NCBI GenBank assembly: GCA_910577785.1
Contig: CAJTNT010000007.1
Location: 1 to 64,000, forward strand
DNA length: 64,000 nt
Direction: 5' to 3'
Source of the DNA: an uncultured Lachnospiraceae bacterium
Lineage (GTDB): Bacteria; Bacillota; Clostridia; Lachnospirales; Lachnospiraceae
Shown here: positions 1-7,705 of the stretch, piece after piece
Layout of the letters: each line of letters begins with the position of its first letter
How positions within the stretch are numbered: position 1 is the stretch's first letter
The notes under the pieces: generated by a model
What the model was told of the DNA's origin: nothing
The model's input: only the letters and a program-made list of their open reading frames with translations
The model's database searches: none
Program-made: the position numbers and the translations under genes

Positions 1-182
1 ATAAAAATATCTTCAATTTGCTTACCGAAAAAATCTGATATTGTAAAAGCTAATTCTAAAGAGGGATTATATTTCCCCGTTTCTATTGAACTGACAGTTT
101 GTCTTGAAACTTTAAGTGCTTTTGCAAAATCTTCTTGATTCATGCCTAACCTTTTTCGTAATTCTTCAACCCTGTTTTCCAA
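1..182 (-). CDS. XRE-family helix-turn-helix repressor, C-terminus beyond window
   Basis: Reading the minus strand from a TTG at 182 gives LENRVEELRKRLGMNQEDFA followed by a second helix containing VSRQTVSSIE and GKYNPSLELA, a typical lambda-repressor-like HTH of the short YozG/Cro type (usually 65-75 residues). Sixty codons are visible; the stop lies outside the window. TTG is preferred because an in-frame TGA lies just upstream and a GGGGGGGTGA ribosome site precedes it by about six bases. A clear promoter with two operator-like repeats lies immediately upstream (205-266), so autoregulation is likely. Its neighbourhood is accessory DNA, which fits a small regulator carried by an integrated element. 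Confidence 0.85.
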   Translation of the reverse strand, partial: MENRVEELRKRLGMNQEDFAKALKVSRQTVSSIETGKYNPSLELAFTISDFFGKQIEDIF

Positions 183-204
183 ATAATGTCACCCCCCCTG
201 TTTT

Positions 205-266
205 GACAAGGTTCCTTTACATTTCCATTATAGCAGCATAGGGCGGTTTTGTCAAGGTTCCTTTAC
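205..266 (-). promoter_or_regulatory. Promoter and paired operators of the XRE gene
   Basis: On the minus strand TTGACA (255-250) and TATAAT (232-227) are separated by 17 bp, a near-perfect sigma-A promoter. Two copies of an imperfect dyad, GTCAAGGTTCCTTTAC at 251-266 and GACAAGGTTCCTTTAC at 205-220, sit 46 bp apart and bracket the promoter; the upper copy overlaps the -35 hexamer. This is the layout expected for binding and autorepression by the adjacent XRE protein (inference). Confidence 0.75.
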
Positions 267-540
267 AAAAGTTTTTCTTATAATCTGTATAGAATAGTGG
301 GGGGCTACCTAATTAAAATCATTGCGCCACTGTCTCCCCCTCACCTTTTGGACAAAATGTCTCAAAGCACAGCCGTCCATGTTAGCTTTTGTGGAACGAA
401 TAGGGCGCAGGACATATAAACATACCACCCCCCTGCTGAACGCGCCCGGAAACCCTTGATACAAGCGGCTTTCAAACGCCTAAATACTAACAGTCCAGCC
501 GTGGAAAATAAGCGGTTTTTACAGCGCGTTCAACCCTATC

Positions 541-734
541 CCCCGCCCTTTCCCATTCATGGGAAAGGGGGCGGCTCTGGAGGATATATCCCCCGCCGCG
601 CCGGAGGGGTAGCACAGCCGGGGCAGGCGGTCAAGGGCAAGCCGCCGCAAGCGGCGGTGCTGCGCACCCTTGACCGCCTGCTCCCGCCTGCACTTAATAG
701 TAGGCGGCGACGGGGGATATACCACCAGAGCCCC
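541..734. repeat. Nested palindrome in a gene-free accessory stretch (300-956)
   Basis: Between 300 and 956 no convincing protein is encoded, but the DNA is heavily self-complementary. A 9-bp hairpin lies at 546-569 (CCCTTTCCC/GGGAAAGGG). Around it an outer imperfect stem pairs 573-598 with 704-732, an inner perfect 15-bp stem pairs 623-637 (GCAGGCGGTCAAGGG) with 667-681, and a 7-bp hairpin (CCGCCGC AA GCGGCGG, 642-657) closes the centre. GACAAAATGTC at 351-361 recurs as its reverse complement at 769-779. Such structures occur near transfer or replication origins of mobile elements, but nothing here proves that function. Confidence 0.6.
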
Positions 735-819
735 TATGTAAAAATGCGCGGGGACAACGATTGCTTTGGGACATTTTGTCTCAAAGTTACCATGCGATAA
801 TTCAGACTTTTCGGGTGGA

Positions 820-887
820 ATGGCCGGGGTCTGCTGGGGGCCGCCTTGATAACCAAAACAGGGCGGCCCCCAGTGGACTCTGGCCAT
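820..887 (+). repeat. 26-bp inverted repeat, fully paired as plus-strand RNA
   Basis: Arms 820-845 and 862-887 are inverted repeats of 26 positions with a 16-nt loop. The inner 12 bp (CTGGGGGCCGCC/GGCGGCCCCCAG) are perfect. The four outer mismatches (826/881, 828/879, 832/875, 833/874) are all G.U pairs if the plus strand is transcribed, so the RNA would be fully paired. It may be a terminator without a U tract or a structured RNA of an integrated element. Confidence 0.65.
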
Positions 888-1006
888 ATCGCGCAGAAAA
901 CCGCCCCATTTTCAAGGACGGCTTTCTGCGTAATGTGATAGTTTCAATCTGTTTTCTTGTGTTTTCGTCAAAAACCTTGCGTTTTCGTGTTCCTAATAAG
1001 AGTTAA

Positions 1007-2117
1007 TCATACGCTGCTGGTTCCCTTGCTGGCGTCTGGGAATGCAGGGAATTTTCGTGAAATGATAAAAAGCGCAGTAAATAATTATAATACATGCGGC
1101 TTAAGAGGAAAGGTTAGCCTTTCTGTGCATATTAAAAGCAGGGATATGCTGCTGGAATACATGAGACAAAATCATGATGTGCTGGAATGGAAGAACTATT
1201 GGAAAAAAGTGATACAAAGCGCTATAGGAGATACGTATGATTCACTGGAAGAATGGGACGAAGAATTAAAGGAAAAATCAATTAGGGCTGTATTTCTGGT
1301 GGACGGCTTAGAAGAAATATTTGAGCATACAATATCTTCTGAGAATGAAAAAAATGCTATCATGGCACTTTGCAAAGACCTTATGGATGAAATGAAGACA
1401 GTATACCATAAGATAGGGCTTATTATTTTTCTGAGGAAGGATATGGCGAGGGATGCTCTGGCCACGAATTATGAGCAATTTTATTCCCTGCACCGTTCGG
1501 TAGAATTGAGATGGTCGAGCGCGGAAGCGTTAAAGCTTGCGGTTTGGCTGGTGAGCCAGGCAGTGCCGGATTTTTATCAGCAGGAGGTTCCGCTGGAAAA
1601 GGCTCCGACAGAAGTGATTGACAAGGCGCTCCATAAATTATGGGGAATCAAGCTTGGCAAACCTAATTCAAATGAGGCTTACGCTTCGAGATGGATCCTG
1701 GCAGCATTATCCGATCTGAATGGGCAGCTGCAGGCACGCGATATGATTCGGTTTTTAACAAAAGCAACGGAGCATCCAGGAACGCCAGGTTACCTGGATC
1801 GGTATATCATGCCTGGGGAGATAAAAAAGGCAGTATCAGAATGTTCCAATGATAAAATTGCTGAGATAAGAGATGAGATCAAGGCGCTTGGCCCGATTTT
1901 TGATAAGTTGGAAAATGCACCGGCAGAAGATAGAGTGTTGCCATTTACTGGGGATACTTTTAATTTTACACAGGCAGAAGAGAAACTCATGCGGCAGGAA
2001 GGGTATTTGCGTATTGACAATGATAAATATTATCTGCCAGAAATCATAAGGCATGCGCTGAAGTTTAGATATGGGAGGGGAGCCCGGCCTAAGGTGCTTT
2101 CTTTGTTAAGGAAATAA
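1007..2117 (+). pseudogene. 5'-truncated P-loop NTPase-like gene
   Basis: The open frame runs from 957 to a stop at 2115-2117, but its first ~17 residues come from the low-complexity palindromic DNA upstream and no ribosome site precedes it. From about 1007 the translation looks like a genuine soluble protein of about 370 residues. The hydrophobic strand VFLVDGLEEIF (about residue 110) resembles a Walker B segment, followed by the strand GLIIFLRKD and a helical C-terminus. No Walker A motif is present, as expected if the N-terminal part of a larger ATPase was cut off. I infer that a mobile-element boundary lies near 1000 and that this is the surviving 3' part. An internal ATG at 1062 could still give a shortened product. 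The exact family is not recognised. Confidence 0.55.
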
Positions 2118-2173
2118 TGCGGGTGGAAACGCTGCATTTTTATAAGCGGACCTTAGGGCATGGACAGTAACGG

Positions 2174-2206
2174 CTACCCCGGCAGTTGCCTGAACTGCTG
2201 GGGTAG
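2174..2206. terminator. Hairpin between convergent genes
   Basis: CTACCCCGGCAGTT (2174-2187) and AACTGCTGGGGTAG (2193-2206) form a 14-bp stem with one G.U pair and a 5-nt loop. It lies between the truncated plus-strand gene and the minus-strand His-rich gene. There is no clear T tract, so its role as a terminator is likely but not certain. Confidence 0.5.
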
Positions 2207-2264
2207 TTGCGGTAGAAGAGTTATGATCCTGCAATCGTCAAAGCAATCGTGTAAATGCGGGCGC

Positions 2265-2609
2265 TTAAACACATTTTGCCGCGTGATGTTTTCTGCCGTT
2301 TTTGTGGGTTTTCTTATGCACGGTGCAGTATTTTTTGCAGCTGCTTTTCTTGGTATGGTATTTCTTGTGGTATGCGCAGTATGTCTTTTTCGTACTCTTC
2401 TTTTTGCTGCTTTTGGTAGTGGTGCAGTTGTTGGTAGTGGTGCAGTTGTTGTTGTGATGGCCTGTGTTCCCAGTGGATACGCTGGAACTGCTGTGGTGGC
2501 TGCTATGATGGCCGTGAGCCAATACAGGCACAGCTGCAGAACTGCTTGACAGCAGAATGCCGGACATCATGATAAGGGCTGTTTTTTTCCATTTCATTGC
2601 ATATTTCAT
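2265..2609 (-). CDS. Secreted His/Lys/Cys-rich small protein
   Basis: A 114-residue protein starts at ATG 2609 with a strong AAGGAGG ribosome site. The first ~31 residues are a signal peptide (MKYAMKWKK, then a hydrophobic stretch ending SAAVPVLAHG). The mature part is very rich in His, Ser, Thr, Lys and Cys: a HSSHHSSSS segment, two NNCTTT repeats, then several CxxHxKxxH-like segments (YCAYHKKYH, YCTVHKKTH). That composition suggests metal binding outside the membrane, but no family is recognised. It is the third gene of a minus-strand set after an ECF sigma factor and its anti-sigma factor, 110 bp below the latter, and is a natural candidate target of that sigma factor. Confidence 0.7.
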   Translation of the reverse strand: MKYAMKWKKTALIMMSGILLSSSSAAVPVLAHGHHSSHHSSSSVSTGNTGHHNNNCTTTNNCTTTKSSKKKSTKKTYCAYHKKYHTKKSSCKKYCTVHKKTHKNGRKHHAAKCV

Positions 2610-2718
2610 CGTGGTAACCTCCTTGTAATAGCTATGTTTTATCGTCCTACATAGATAACACGATTGGAGGTCGAATAACCTTGCAAATAATATAAAAATT
2701 TTTGGGTGGTAAAAGGAT

Positions 2719-3798
2719 TTAGTGATGACCCTTTTGCTGCCTATATCTATGGCCATGTCCGTTGTTGTTCTGCAGCTGCCCGGTTTCCTGGGTAGCTGCA
2801 GTATCTGGGGGAGATTCGGTATAAGTGGGTTCTGTTTCTGCTGAAACGGATTCATTTTCAGTGGCAGTCCCATATTCCGAATGGTTTCCATTCCCATGGT
2901 CCTCTATTTCTTCTGGATGGTGTTCTTGCGGAGAGGCATCCCCTTCCTCTGGAACGTATCCTTCATCATAAGCATCCTCTTCCAGAGGATATTCCTCCCC
3001 ATAAGCATCCCCTTCCAGATGGTGTTCCTCTTCGTAGGTATCCTCTTCCAGATGATGCTCCTCCTCATAAGTATTCCCATCCTCTTGCATGGTGTCCTCA
3101 TTGGGATATTCTTCCTCGCCAGATTCATATTCGCTGATTCGGCGGTGCAGTTCCGCCATGCTCATATCCCGGCAGTCTTCAATGGTCACGCTATCGTCAT
3201 ATTGGATAAGCTGCAGCCATGCGTAGTATTTTCCAAGGGAGAGGCCGTACGTATGCGCCTGCAGGGCGGATTCCAGATCTACGCTGGCGCTTTGGCTGCT
3301 GTGGCCGCAGTGGCTTGCGCTGCTTTCTGCCCCTGACTTTAAGGCGCTTTCCCGCTGGCTGTCCGCTGCAATGGTAAATACAAGATCTGCACCCTCAGAC
3401 AGGTAGGCGGCCATCGCCTTGCTGCCCATAATAAGTTCGATTGCGGCGGTATAGAGTTTTCCTCTCAGGGGCAGATCCTTGAGGATTTCCATGCCTTCCG
3501 TGTTATAGCCCCTCACAGACACCACGCGGTCAAAGCGGTTCAGCGCAAGCTCTATGGAAGGGTTCACATCAATGGCGACATAGGAAACCGGCGTCTGCGC
3601 CCAGGAATAGCCCCCAATTCCCGCCAGCAGGAACAGCGCCATGCAGACAGCAGCCAGTGCGCCATAGAAAATAGGGCGGCGTGACGGCGTTCTGCTGTTC
3701 CTGCGCTTTTTGGAAAGGAACTGCTTTGTCGATTCTATTAACTGGGGTTCTGTCTTTATGTTGTCAAATGCATCCTGTATTCTGTTCGCCAATTCCAT
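2719..3798 (-). CDS. RsgI-like anti-sigma factor with acidic His-rich tail
   Basis: The 359-residue protein begins at ATG 3798, overlapping the sigma-factor stop by one base (TGATG), so the two genes are translationally coupled. Residues ~1-42 are a short cytoplasmic sigma-binding part, followed by one membrane helix (about 43-67: FYGALAAVCMALFLLAGIGG). The region after it contains VAIDVNPSIELALNRFDRVV, the RsgI periplasmic-type domain; in studied RsgI proteins the Asn-Pro bond of this motif is a self-cleavage site (family knowledge). The tail is unusual: a block of ~12-residue acidic repeats of the type EEHHLEEDTY repeated four to five times, then a Gly/His end (GHGHRYRQQKGHH). RsgI tails usually sense an extracellular ligand; this one suggests metal or polycation sensing (inference). 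Confidence 0.8.
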   Translation of the reverse strand: MELANRIQDAFDNIKTEPQLIESTKQFLSKKRRNSRTPSRRPIFYGALAAVCMALFLLAGIGGYSWAQTPVSYVAIDVNPSIELALNRFDRVVSVRGYNTEGMEILKDLPLRGKLYTAAIELIMGSKAMAAYLSEGADLVFTIAADSQRESALKSGAESSASHCGHSSQSASVDLESALQAHTYGLSLGKYYAWLQLIQYDDSVTIEDCRDMSMAELHRRISEYESGEEEYPNEDTMQEDGNTYEEEHHLEEDTYEEEHHLEGDAYGEEYPLEEDAYDEGYVPEEGDASPQEHHPEEIEDHGNGNHSEYGTATENESVSAETEPTYTESPPDTAATQETGQLQNNNGHGHRYRQQKGHH

Positions 3799-4298
3799 CA
3801 CCTCCCAGTTTTCCGAAATGAATGCTCCCCATCCGTTAGGATGTCCTTCAGCATCCCGCGTCCCCTAGACAGCAGGGAATATACCGTGTTTTCCTTTTTG
3901 CCAAGAATCTGACCGATTTCTGCGGCAGAATAGCCTTCATAGTAATGTAAGTAAATGGCGTCTTTGTATTTCCCCGGCAGGGACAGTACGGCTTCCAGTA
4001 CCTCCCGGTGGCTTTCCGGGATCTCTGCGGCCATTTCGTACAGGCTATCCAGGGAAACTGTGTTGCGCCGGAAAAAATTTTTCAAATAATCTTTACAGGC
4101 GTTGATGGCCACACGGAGCAGCCATGCCTTTTCATGCTCTTTATTTTTGAAAGGCTCGTCATGCAGCATATATTTGAGAAAAACCTCCTGGAACACATCC
4201 TCTGTGTCCGCCTGGTTCTTCAGATGGTAAAAACACACGCGCCGTACCATGTCGGCATATGTATCTACTGCATGATTTACCTCTGTTTCGCCCCGCAT
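3798..4298 (-). CDS. ECF-type RNA polymerase sigma factor
   Basis: A 166-residue sigma-70 family protein. Region 2 is visible as DTEDVFQEVFLKYM followed by HEKAWLLRVAINACKDYLK, and region 4 as LPGKYKDAIYLHYYEGYSAAEIGQILG then VYSLLSRGRGMLK, the usual ECF plan with no region 3. I chose ATG 4298 over the upstream in-frame GTG 4304 because GGGAGGTGAT lies about 10 bases before the ATG but only 4 before the GTG. It is followed at once by its membrane anti-sigma factor, so it should be held inactive until an extracytoplasmic signal arrives. A promoter sits at 4346-4374. Confidence 0.9.
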   Translation of the reverse strand: MRGETEVNHAVDTYADMVRRVCFYHLKNQADTEDVFQEVFLKYMLHDEPFKNKEHEKAWLLRVAINACKDYLKNFFRRNTVSLDSLYEMAAEIPESHREVLEAVLSLPGKYKDAIYLHYYEGYSAAEIGQILGKKENTVYSLLSRGRGMLKDILTDGEHSFRKTGR

Positions 4299-4345
4299 CC
4301 GCACATCACCTCCCGCAGCGTTGCCACAGCATAAGTATTGCCCTA

Positions 4346-4374
4346 ATCATAAAGCAAACAGGGGGAAATTGCAA
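4346..4374 (-). promoter_or_regulatory. Sigma-A-like promoter of the sigma/anti-sigma operon
   Basis: On the minus strand TTGCAA (4374-4369), a 17-bp spacer and TATGAT (4351-4346), about 50 bp before the sigma-factor start. Confidence 0.55.
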
Positions 4375-4547
4375 TGCCGAATTGTTAAATGATTCACTTT
4401 TTACAGCAATTCATGAATTGTAAATATTAACCGAACGGCAAGTAAAGATTGCAACAGGGAAGGGAATAAGGTATAATCTAAGAAAAAAGATGATACGCTT
4501 GTTACGGATTAATGTGGAATACTGCCAGAAGAGGAAAGGAGCATCCG

Positions 4548-5783
4548 ATGAAAAAGAAGAAGGACAAAACAGAAGGCCCTCAGGGGATTTTTGGCACGAC
4601 GGAGAACCCAGATGGGAATATCCCATCCGAAGGGGGTAAGGCATCCAGGGACAGCGGCAAGAAGGAAAAGGCGCTGTCGGTCGCGGGCAAGGTAATATGG
4701 GGCATTTTCGTGCTGGTGACTTTATTCAACACCATATACTTCCTGCAGGAAGATGAATATGGGGTAATCCGTACCCTTGGGAATACCCAGATTGTGGAAA
4801 CGCCTGGCATGAAGTTTAAAATCCCTTATTTCCAGCAGGTGATAAAAGTCAGCAAAGCAGCCAAGCAGTTTTCCGTGGGCTATGATTTGGAATCCGATGT
4901 GTCCGTAGAGGGCGAATCCTTTATGATTACCAGCGATTATAATTTTGTCAATGTAGACTTTTATTTCGAATACCAGATTACAGATCCGGTCAAATATCTG
5001 TATGCGTCTGAGACGCCGGAGACGGTCGTCAAAAACCTGGCGCAGAGCTACATAAGGGACACCGTGGGCACCTGTAAGGTGGATGATGTCCTGACCACAG
5101 GGAAATACCAGATACAGACCAGCGTCCGGGAACAGCTCCAGGAGCGCCTGGCCATGGAGGATATTGGCATCCAGGTTACCAATGCTGTAATCCAAGATGC
5201 AGAAGTCCCCACGGAGGAAGTAAAACGCGCCTTTAAAAATGTAGAGGACGCCAAGCAGGGCATGGACACGGCCATCAACAATGCCAACGCAGACGCCAAT
5301 ACCCGCATCCCCAAGGCGGAGGCAGACGCAGACAAGATTGTCAAGGACGCCCAGGCCAGGAAGGAATCCCTGGTTGCCGAAGCGGAAGGCCAGACCGCCC
5401 GTTTCAATTCCCTGTATGCGGAATACGTGAAATTCCCATTGATTACCAAGCAGCGGATGTTTTATGAGACCATGGAAGACATCCTCCCCAATATGAAAAT
5501 CTACATTACAGACGGCAGCGCCCAGACTCTGCTCCCGCTGGATTCCTTCAGCAATATTGATTTCGCGGGCACAGGCAGCAGCAATGGAAGCCAGGCAGGC
5601 AGCAGCGGGAATCCTTCGGCGGACAGCGCTGCGGCAGATAGCGCAAATAACAGAAACGGCTCAGGCAGTGCCGCAGGCGGTGCAGGCACAGGCAGCCGTA
5701 CACAGGAAGGCAGCACAGAAGAAGACGGGGAAGAAGATGTGGAAGAACTGGAAGACGGGGAAGAAGATAACGAGGAAGAGTAG
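4548..5783 (+). CDS. hflK: HflK-like SPFH/band 7 membrane protein
   Basis: A 411-residue protein starting at ATG 4548 behind GGAAAGGAG; the open frame extends 12 codons further up but lacks a ribosome site there. A charged N-terminus of ~50 residues is followed by one membrane helix (VIWGIFVLVTLFNTIYFLQ) and the SPFH domain starting EDEYGVIRTLGNTQIVETPG. A long Ala/Asp/Lys-rich coiled coil (KAEADADKIVKDAQARKESL) follows, as in HflK. The last ~75 residues are low-complexity Gly/Ser/Asn and then Glu/Asp-rich, longer than in proteobacterial HflK. With HflC downstream it should form the large cage-like complex that in studied bacteria surrounds FtsH. No ftsH is in the window. Confidence 0.85.
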   Translation: MKKKKDKTEGPQGIFGTTENPDGNIPSEGGKASRDSGKKEKALSVAGKVIWGIFVLVTLFNTIYFLQEDEYGVIRTLGNTQIVETPGMKFKIPYFQQVIKVSKAAKQFSVGYDLESDVSVEGESFMITSDYNFVNVDFYFEYQITDPVKYLYASETPETVVKNLAQSYIRDTVGTCKVDDVLTTGKYQIQTSVREQLQERLAMEDIGIQVTNAVIQDAEVPTEEVKRAFKNVEDAKQGMDTAINNANADANTRIPKAEADADKIVKDAQARKESLVAEAEGQTARFNSLYAEYVKFPLITKQRMFYETMEDILPNMKIYITDGSAQTLLPLDSFSNIDFAGTGSSNGSQAGSSGNPSADSAAADSANNRNGSGSAAGGAGTGSRTQEGSTEEDGEEDVEELEDGEEDNEEE

Positions 5784-5877
5784 CGGCCTATGGCTTGTAG
5801 AGGCCTTCCTGCTTCCGTAGCGGTTCGTATGGCCTTGCCCCCTCATGAAGCTTATGCAGAAAGGAACGGTAAAACCA

Positions 5878-6768
5878 ATGAAAGCAAACAGTAAAAAAGC
5901 ATATATCATAACATTGCTGGTTCTTGTCCTGGCGCTGGCCGGGATGTCAGCCGTAGTGACCAAACCAGGAGAGTACCGGGTGATCAAGCAGTTCGGCAAA
6001 ATCGTGCGCGTAGATACCTCCGACAGCAACCCTTATGGATTGGGCTGGAAAATCCCCATCATCCAATCTGAGACGGTCATCACCAGTAAATTAATCCTCA
6101 GCGACTTAGCTGCCAGCGATGTCATGACCTCTGACAAGAAATCCATGATTTCGGATTGTTTTGTGTTATGGCGGATTGAAGATCCGGTGAGGTTTATCCA
6201 GAAGCTGAGCGGATCCCAGCAGAACGCGGAATCCAGGATTAGCTCCAATGTGTACAACGCATTGAAAAATGTAATCAGCAGCCTTACGCAGGAGGAAGTG
6301 ATTTCCGGCCGCGACGGGGAACTGGCCAGGCTGCTCACGGAGAAGCTGGGGGACAACCTCGAAGGATATGGCATCAAGGTAGCCAAAATTGAGACAAAAA
6401 TGCTGGATCTGCCAGACGAGAACAAAGAGGCTGTGTATAACCGCATGGTCTCTGAGCGCGGGAACATTGCTGCCTCCTATAAAGCCCAGGGCGAACAGGA
6501 AGCGCAGAAAATCAAAAATGACACAGATGAAAAGACGACGGTTATCCTTGCGCAGGCGCAGAAAAAAGCAGACACCACGGTAGCCGAAGGAGAAGCCGAG
6601 TATATGAGGATCCTAAGCGACGCCTACAATGACGAGGACAAGGCCGACTTTTACAGTTTTGTGCGCCAGCTGGACGCCATGAAGGCAACGCTGAAGAACC
6701 AGGGCAATACGATTGTGCTGGACAAAGATTCCCCAATTGCGGAGCTATTCTACCGCCCAGCACAGTAA
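5878..6768 (+). CDS. hflC: HflC-like SPFH/band 7 membrane protein
   Basis: A 296-residue partner of HflK, 94 bp downstream and probably in the same transcript. One N-terminal membrane helix (AYIITLLVLVLALAGMSAVV) is followed by PGEYRVIKQFGKIVRV, the start of the SPFH domain, and by the ERGNIAASYKAQGEQEAQKI coiled-coil segment typical of HflC; the C-terminus ends DSPIAELFYRPAQ. ATG 5878 is preferred because the first in-frame ATG (5845) lacks a ribosome site, although AAAGGA lies about 12 bases before 5878, which is long. Function is inferred from the family: regulation of membrane-protein turnover. Confidence 0.85.
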   Translation: MKANSKKAYIITLLVLVLALAGMSAVVTKPGEYRVIKQFGKIVRVDTSDSNPYGLGWKIPIIQSETVITSKLILSDLAASDVMTSDKKSMISDCFVLWRIEDPVRFIQKLSGSQQNAESRISSNVYNALKNVISSLTQEEVISGRDGELARLLTEKLGDNLEGYGIKVAKIETKMLDLPDENKEAVYNRMVSERGNIAASYKAQGEQEAQKIKNDTDEKTTVILAQAQKKADTTVAEGEAEYMRILSDAYNDEDKADFYSFVRQLDAMKATLKNQGNTIVLDKDSPIAELFYRPAQ

Positions 6769-6958
6769 GGAACGGTTTTAAAATAATTTTAACACGCTTG
6801 CATCACCTTCTCACGGTCAGCGCAGTAAATGCACAGGCCTGCTGAATGGTTACAAAGTTATGCATTTTCTGCTCCAGCTAGGAAGCCCTGCACACAACGG
6901 GTACGAAAATGGGTGTTCCCGGATGCAGTCATGCCCGTTGGACGGATGAATAAGACAC

Positions 6959-7012
6959 AGAGTCGATAAACGAGTGAGAAATCACAGTTTATCGGCTCTG
7001 TTCTTTATTCTT
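6959..7012. terminator. Bidirectional terminator between hflC and the XRE gene
   Basis: AGAGTCGATAAAC (6959-6971) pairs perfectly with GTTTATCGGCTCT (6987-6999) apart from one G.T pair, followed by a T-rich tail to 7012. It ends the plus-strand hflKC transcript and lies just beyond the end of the convergent regulator. The remaining bases of 6769-6958 show no gene. Confidence 0.65.
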
Positions 7013-7027
7013 GCAGGTTTGTTTTTA

Positions 7028-7354
7028 TCAAGTTTTATTTTGCAATTTGGCTAAACTTTTGATTTGCTCCAGAGCGTAATCTTGAAATTCTGGACGGAGG
7101 GATTTGAATAATTCCAAGGCAGTATTAAACTTTGTATCTTCCGGAGTCTCGTTGAACATTTCGTCTTCCCCAGTTTTTAACCAATGCTCATTTATGTTGT
7201 ATTGTTGGCACATGTGCCGAAGAAGAAGCTCTTTTGGCGGAACGCGGCCATATTCAATATTGCTTATTACATCCCGGCTGACGCCTAATCTTTCGCCAAA
7301 TTCTCGCTGGGAGAGATTGAGAGATTCTCGTACGGCTTTTATCCTGCTAATCAA
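7028..7354 (-). CDS. XRE-family transcriptional regulator
   Basis: A 108-residue protein with an N-terminal HTH: SRIKAVRESLNLSQREFGER, then VSRDVISNIEYG. The C-terminal half is helical (TALELFKSLRPEFQDYALEQ) and of unknown function. The start is TTG 7354, with AGGAGGTG five bases upstream; no ATG is available nearby. It is transcribed divergently from a small ORF and a CHAP-domain protein, and the shared intergenic region contains a perfect 10-bp inverted repeat covering both -35 elements, so it very probably represses both directions. Confidence 0.85.
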   Translation of the reverse strand: MISRIKAVRESLNLSQREFGERLGVSRDVISNIEYGRVPPKELLLRHMCQQYNINEHWLKTGEDEMFNETPEDTKFNTALELFKSLRPEFQDYALEQIKSLAKLQNKT

Positions 7355-7386
7355 TGCTGCACCTCCTTTGGTTTGCGGATAAAGTT

Positions 7387-7468
7387 ATAATACAACACAG
7401 AATGATAACTTGTCAACACACGAAAAAAGCCATAAGGTGTTGACAACACTACACTAATTTGATATATT
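7387..7468. promoter_or_regulatory. Divergent promoters with shared inverted-repeat operator
   Basis: Plus strand: TTGACA 7440-7445, 17 bp, TATATT 7463-7468. Minus strand: TTGACA 7416-7411, 18 bp, TATTAT 7392-7387. TTGTCAACAC (7410-7419) and GTGTTGACAA (7437-7446) are perfect inverted repeats, each covering one -35 box. One dimer or two cooperating dimers of the adjacent XRE protein could close both promoters. Confidence 0.75.
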
Positions 7469-7504
7469 GAGTTTAGAACATAAATAAGAAAGGAGATTGT
7501 GGTT

Positions 7505-7678
7505 ATGACACGGGGGGATGTAAGTGCAGATAGGACTGCAGAGTTCAGGATGAACTTTATGGCGTTAGACGAAAATGGCCAAGATGCCGCCCTCATTATG
7601 TTAAAAGCGTTGGAATTTGCGCAGTCAGTCCTGAACGCGGATAAGATTACATTGGCGGATGCGCCGCAGGATGTCTGA
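7505..7678 (+). CDS. Small protein of unknown function, 57 residues
   Basis: ATG 7505 is preceded by AAAGGAGATTGTGGTT and a strong promoter, and the frame ends at TGA 7676-7678. The product begins MTRGDVSADRTAEFRMNFMA and continues as an acidic, mostly helical peptide (AALIMLKALEFAQSVLNADK). No signal peptide or known domain is visible. It shares the operator-controlled promoter with the CHAP-domain gene 27 bp downstream, and may be an adaptor of the divergent XRE regulator; that is a guess from position only. Confidence 0.65.
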   Translation: MTRGDVSADRTAEFRMNFMALDENGQDAALIMLKALEFAQSVLNADKITLADAPQDV

Positions 7679-7705
7679 GAGCAGAAAAAGGAAGGAGGAT
7701 TTTAT

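Noticed and set aside
456..887. Overlapping open frames of 114 and 122 codons on both strands
   Set aside because: Both run through the nested palindromes; translations are Pro/Arg-rich with no ribosome site, so they are by-products of GC-rich inverted repeats.
2160..2549. 129-codon plus-strand frame
   Set aside because: It is antisense to the His/Cys-rich secreted protein, which has the signal peptide and the ribosome site.
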